DNA from: 66-474 sp039923855
GTDB lineage: Bacteria; Pseudomonadota; Gammaproteobacteria; Xanthomonadales; Rhodanobacteraceae
Assembly (NCBI GenBank): GCA_039923855.1
Contig: JBDTBW010000026.1
Location: 1-17,455, forward strand
DNA length: 17,455 nucleotides
Direction: 5' to 3'
The position numbers were made by a program, and so were the translations under genes. Numbering within the stretch: position 1 is the stretch's first letter; every line of letters begins with the position of its first letter. Below the pieces are notes generated by a model. That model saw nothing but the letters and a program-made list of their open reading frames with translations, made no database searches and was not told the origin of the DNA. This document shows positions 15,238 to 17,455 of the stretch, in pieces.

Positions 15238-17079
15238 ATGAAGCTCCCGGTTCCCTTCATCCAGCTGCCGCTGCTGTTCGACGCCGCGGCGCTCGCCGCC
15301 GAGGTGGCGGCTTTCGACGAGGGCATGTGGCGGCCGCACCCGACCGGGATGCCCGGCAACTCTGCGCTTCCCCTGGTGACGGTCGAAGGCGACCCTGCGC
15401 GCGGGGATTCGCTGGAGGGTCCGATGCGGCCGACGCCGGCGTTGCTTGCCAGTCCCTACCTGATGCAGGTGCTCGGCAGTCTGCGCGCCGTCATCGGCCG
15501 GGTCCGGTTGATGCGCCTGTCCGGCCGCGCCGAGGTCAATCTCCACGTCGATACGGATTACTACTGGAACGAGCGCGTGCGCGTGCACGTGCCTATCCTG
15601 ACCCAGCCCACGGTGCGCTTCACCTGCGGCGATGCGCAGGTCAACATGGCCGCCGGGGAGTGCTGGATCTTCGACACCTGGCGTCTGCATCACGTCCTCA
15701 ATGATGACGACTCGCCACGCATTCACCTCGTCGTCGACAGCGTGGGCGGCGCCGATTTCTGGGATCTCGTCAACGCCGGACGACCGCATACCGCGCCCAG
15801 GGCAGGCTGGGCCGCGGGACACGTCGCGCCCGGCTGCGGCGCTGTGCCGGAGCTGATGTTCGAATCGGTCAACAGCCAGTCGCCGATGAGCTTGTGGGAG
15901 CTGCGTGGACACATGAGTTTTGTCTTCGCGGAAGTGGAGCCGCAGCCACGGCTCGAGCCCGTCGGCCGATTGGCGAGCGCCTTCGTTTCCAGGTGGCAGA
16001 CGCTCTGGTTTCGTCATGGCACGAACGAGACAGCGCTGCCCGAATACACGGCGCTGCTCGACGCATTCCTGCGCCAGGTCATGCCGGTGGCGCGAGGAAT
16101 AGCGCTGCGCAACGGCGCGGATCTTTCCGACGCGATCCTCGGCCTGCTCAAGCGTGCGGTCCGTCGTGAGAATGCACCGGCATCGAGCGAGGAAAGTTCT
16201 CGCAGCGGGCCCGTACGCAACGCCGCGGCCGCCAAAACCGCCGATGGCCGGGACGACTTCGAGCGGCCCGTCTTCATCGTGTCACCGCCGCGGTCCGGCT
16301 CGACCCTGCTGTTTGAAACGCTTTCGCGCAGTCCCGACGCCTACACCATCGGCGGCGAGAGCCATGGGCTTATCGAAGGAATGCCCGAGCTCGATACCGC
16401 GGCGCGCGGCCACGTGTCGAACCGGCTCGACGAAAACGACGCAACCCCGGCCATCGCGGCCGCGCTGCGCGAGCGCTTCCGCAACCGGGTTTTCGATCGC
16501 CAGCTGCGCAAGCCCGGGCCGGGCCCCGTGCGCCTGCTGGAAAAGACGCCGAAGAACTCCCTGCGCATCCCGTTCCTGCACAAGGTGTTCCCCGACGCGA
16601 TGTTCGTCTACCTCTATCGCGATCCGCGCGAGGTCCTGGCCAGCATGCTGGAAGCATGGGAATCGGGCGGGTTTCGCACCTATCCGCAGCTGCGCGGCTG
16701 GACCGGCCCGCCGTGGTCGCTGCTTTTGACCCCGGGCTGGCAGGAATGGGCGGGGCGACCTCTGGTTGACATCGTCGCGGCCCAGTGGGAAACGACGACA
16801 CGCATCCTGCTCGAGGATCTCGCGGCGCTGCCGCCCGGCCGCTGCGTGGTGGCGCGCTATGAGGCGCTCCTGGACAATCCTGGACGCGAGATTGATCGCC
16901 TTTGCGCTGCGGTCGGTTTCGGTTGGGACGAGGCGGTCGGCGATGGCCTGCCCGTCGCGCGACACACCGTTTCGGCGCCCCAGGAAGGCAAGTGGCGTCG
17001 GCGTCAGGCGGAAATCACGCCGTTGTTGCAGCGAATCTCGACCACGGCGGACCGCGCCGCTCGGTTTGCCTCGCGATAA
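15238..17079 (+). CDS. Fusion: aspartyl/asparaginyl beta-hydroxylase-like domain + PAPS-dependent sulfotransferase
   Basis: The 613-residue protein joins two enzymes in one uninterrupted frame. Residues about 80-170 look like an Asp/Asn beta-hydroxylase (2-oxoglutarate, Fe(II)) domain: NLHVDTDYYW with His103 and Asp105, RVHVPILTQPTVRF, then GECWIFDTWRLHHVLN with His152, and PRIHLVVD with Arg161 as the likely 2-oxoglutarate ligand. Residues about 200-335 are an unassigned linker rich in Trp and Leu, ending in a low-complexity Ser/Ala stretch. From residue 342 the sulfotransferase begins: VFIVSPPRSGSTLL holds the 5'-phosphosulfate loop (349-356), LLEKTPKNSLRIPFL follows, and YRDPREVLAS (460-469) is the 3'-phosphate site. 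VVARYEALLDNPGREIDRLC closes the domain. No signal peptide or membrane segment is seen, so it should be cytoplasmic. The ribosome-binding site is weak. Its substrate is unknown. Confidence 0.87.
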   Translation: MKLPVPFIQLPLLFDAAALAAEVAAFDEGMWRPHPTGMPGNSALPLVTVEGDPARGDSLEGPMRPTPALLASPYLMQVLGSLRAVIGRVRLMRLSGRAEVNLHVDTDYYWNERVRVHVPILTQPTVRFTCGDAQVNMAAGECWIFDTWRLHHVLNDDDSPRIHLVVDSVGGADFWDLVNAGRPHTAPRAGWAAGHVAPGCGAVPELMFESVNSQSPMSLWELRGHMSFVFAEVEPQPRLEPVGRLASAFVSRWQTLWFRHGTNETALPEYTALLDAFLRQVMPVARGIALRNGADLSDAILGLLKRAVRRENAPASSEESSRSGPVRNAAAAKTADGRDDFERPVFIVSPPRSGSTLLFETLSRSPDAYTIGGESHGLIEGMPELDTAARGHVSNRLDENDATPAIAAALRERFRNRVFDRQLRKPGPGPVRLLEKTPKNSLRIPFLHKVFPDAMFVYLYRDPREVLASMLEAWESGGFRTYPQLRGWTGPPWSLLLTPGWQEWAGRPLVDIVAAQWETTTRILLEDLAALPPGRCVVARYEALLDNPGREIDRLCAAVGFGWDEAVGDGLPVARHTVSAPQEGKWRRRQAEITPLLQRISTTADRAARFASR

Positions 17080-17191
17080 CAGGAGCAGCCACCGCGCGCG
17101 GCTTGACGGGCGCGCCAGCGTTTCCCGCGATGCCGCTCCTGCTCCCGCCGCCGGTTTTCGTTCATCCCATTCCCCGTAAGATCGAACACGG

Positions 17192-17209
17192 TGCATCGGG
17201 TCCGATGCA
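17192..17209. promoter_or_regulatory. Perfect 18-bp dyad upstream of the ferritin-like gene
   Basis: TGCATCGG (17192-17199) and CCGATGCA (17202-17209) are exact complements around a GT centre. It sits 45 bp before the ATG at 17255. A weak TAAGAT (17177-17182) might be a -10, which would put the dyad at the start of transcription. It does not look like a Fur box, and the cognate regulator is unknown. Confidence 0.45.
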
Positions 17210-17254
17210 TGCTCCCGCAGCGAACCACCCACCCGATCGAATCCAGAGGCAGGC

Positions 17255-17455
17255 ATGGCCGCGAAACCGTTTCTTTCCGATATCCAGACCCTACGCCGGC
17301 GCGCGCGCGAACACATCGAGCGCGGCGCCGTCACCGATACCTACATGCTCGACCGCGAGACGGTACTCAAGCTGCTCAACGAGGCGCTGGCGACCGAGAT
17401 CGTCTGCGTGCTGCGCTACAGGGCGCATCACTACATGGCGTCCGGCATCAATGCC
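17255..17455 (+). CDS. Ferritin-like (bacterioferritin-type) protein, 3'-truncated by window
   Basis: Only the first 67 residues are in the window. The frame is open to the last base, and the start has AGAGG at 17245-17249 with 5-nt spacing. MAAKPFLSDIQTLRRRAREH leads into DRETVLKLLNEALATEIVCV and LRYRAHHYMASGI. The E-A-L-A-T-E-I-V...Y-R-x-H-H pattern is the first helix of a ferritin-like four-helix bundle, with glutamate and histidine ligands for a di-iron site. This group is usually annotated as bacterioferritin or ferritin-like and would store or oxidise iron. It follows the hydroxylase-sulfotransferase gene by 175 bp on the same strand. Subfamily cannot be settled without the rest of the protein. 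Confidence 0.82.
   Translation, partial: MAAKPFLSDIQTLRRRAREHIERGAVTDTYMLDRETVLKLLNEALATEIVCVLRYRAHHYMASGINA

Overview
The window is GC-rich chromosomal DNA. Its gene content and order (glnE end; a run of LPS-core/lipid A genes ending in waaA; tolC and a divergent PCMT; thiC) suggest a gammaproteobacterium of the Xanthomonadales/Lysobacterales, perhaps the Rhodanobacteraceae. That placement is inferred from synteny and style, not from a search. Coding density is high. I found no tRNA, rRNA, CRISPR array, IS element or phage gene.

Layout: the 3' two-thirds of glnE (1-1974, +) runs convergently into an ELM1-family gene (2001-2960, -). That gene diverges from a secreted YceI-like lipocalin (3070-3714, +), followed by a 71-residue CHCC zinc-finger protein (3747-3962, +) and a likely intrinsic terminator. 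The envelope block comes next: a GT4 glycosyltransferase (4068-5204), an unusual composite inverted repeat starting at its stop codon, an O-antigen ligase-like membrane protein (5320-6591) overlapping a WaaE/KdtX-like GT2 (6581-7333), a convergent lipid A acyltransferase (7336-8271, -), and divergent waaA (8330-9655, +). Together these would acylate lipid A, add Kdo, extend the core and cap it with O-antigen.

After a hairpin-bearing convergent gap, tolC (9874-11331, -) and a divergent PCMT-family gene (11355-12047, -) form an operon read leftward from a recognisable sigma70-type promoter. A 317-bp divergent intergenic region with two perfect inverted repeats separates it from a TetR-family regulator (12365-13036, +), whose -10 box lies so close to its ATG that the mRNA should be leaderless. 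That layout makes the TetR protein a candidate regulator of pcm-tolC.

The right end holds thiC (13284-15161, +), which has no TPP riboswitch I can recognise. Next is the most interesting gene, a 613-residue fusion of an aspartyl/asparaginyl beta-hydroxylase-like domain and a PAPS-dependent sulfotransferase domain (15238-17079, +). Last is the 5' end of a ferritin-like gene (17255 to the window edge) with an 18-bp dyad in its upstream region. The fusion protein could hydroxylate and then sulfate a substrate, but nothing in the window identifies that substrate.
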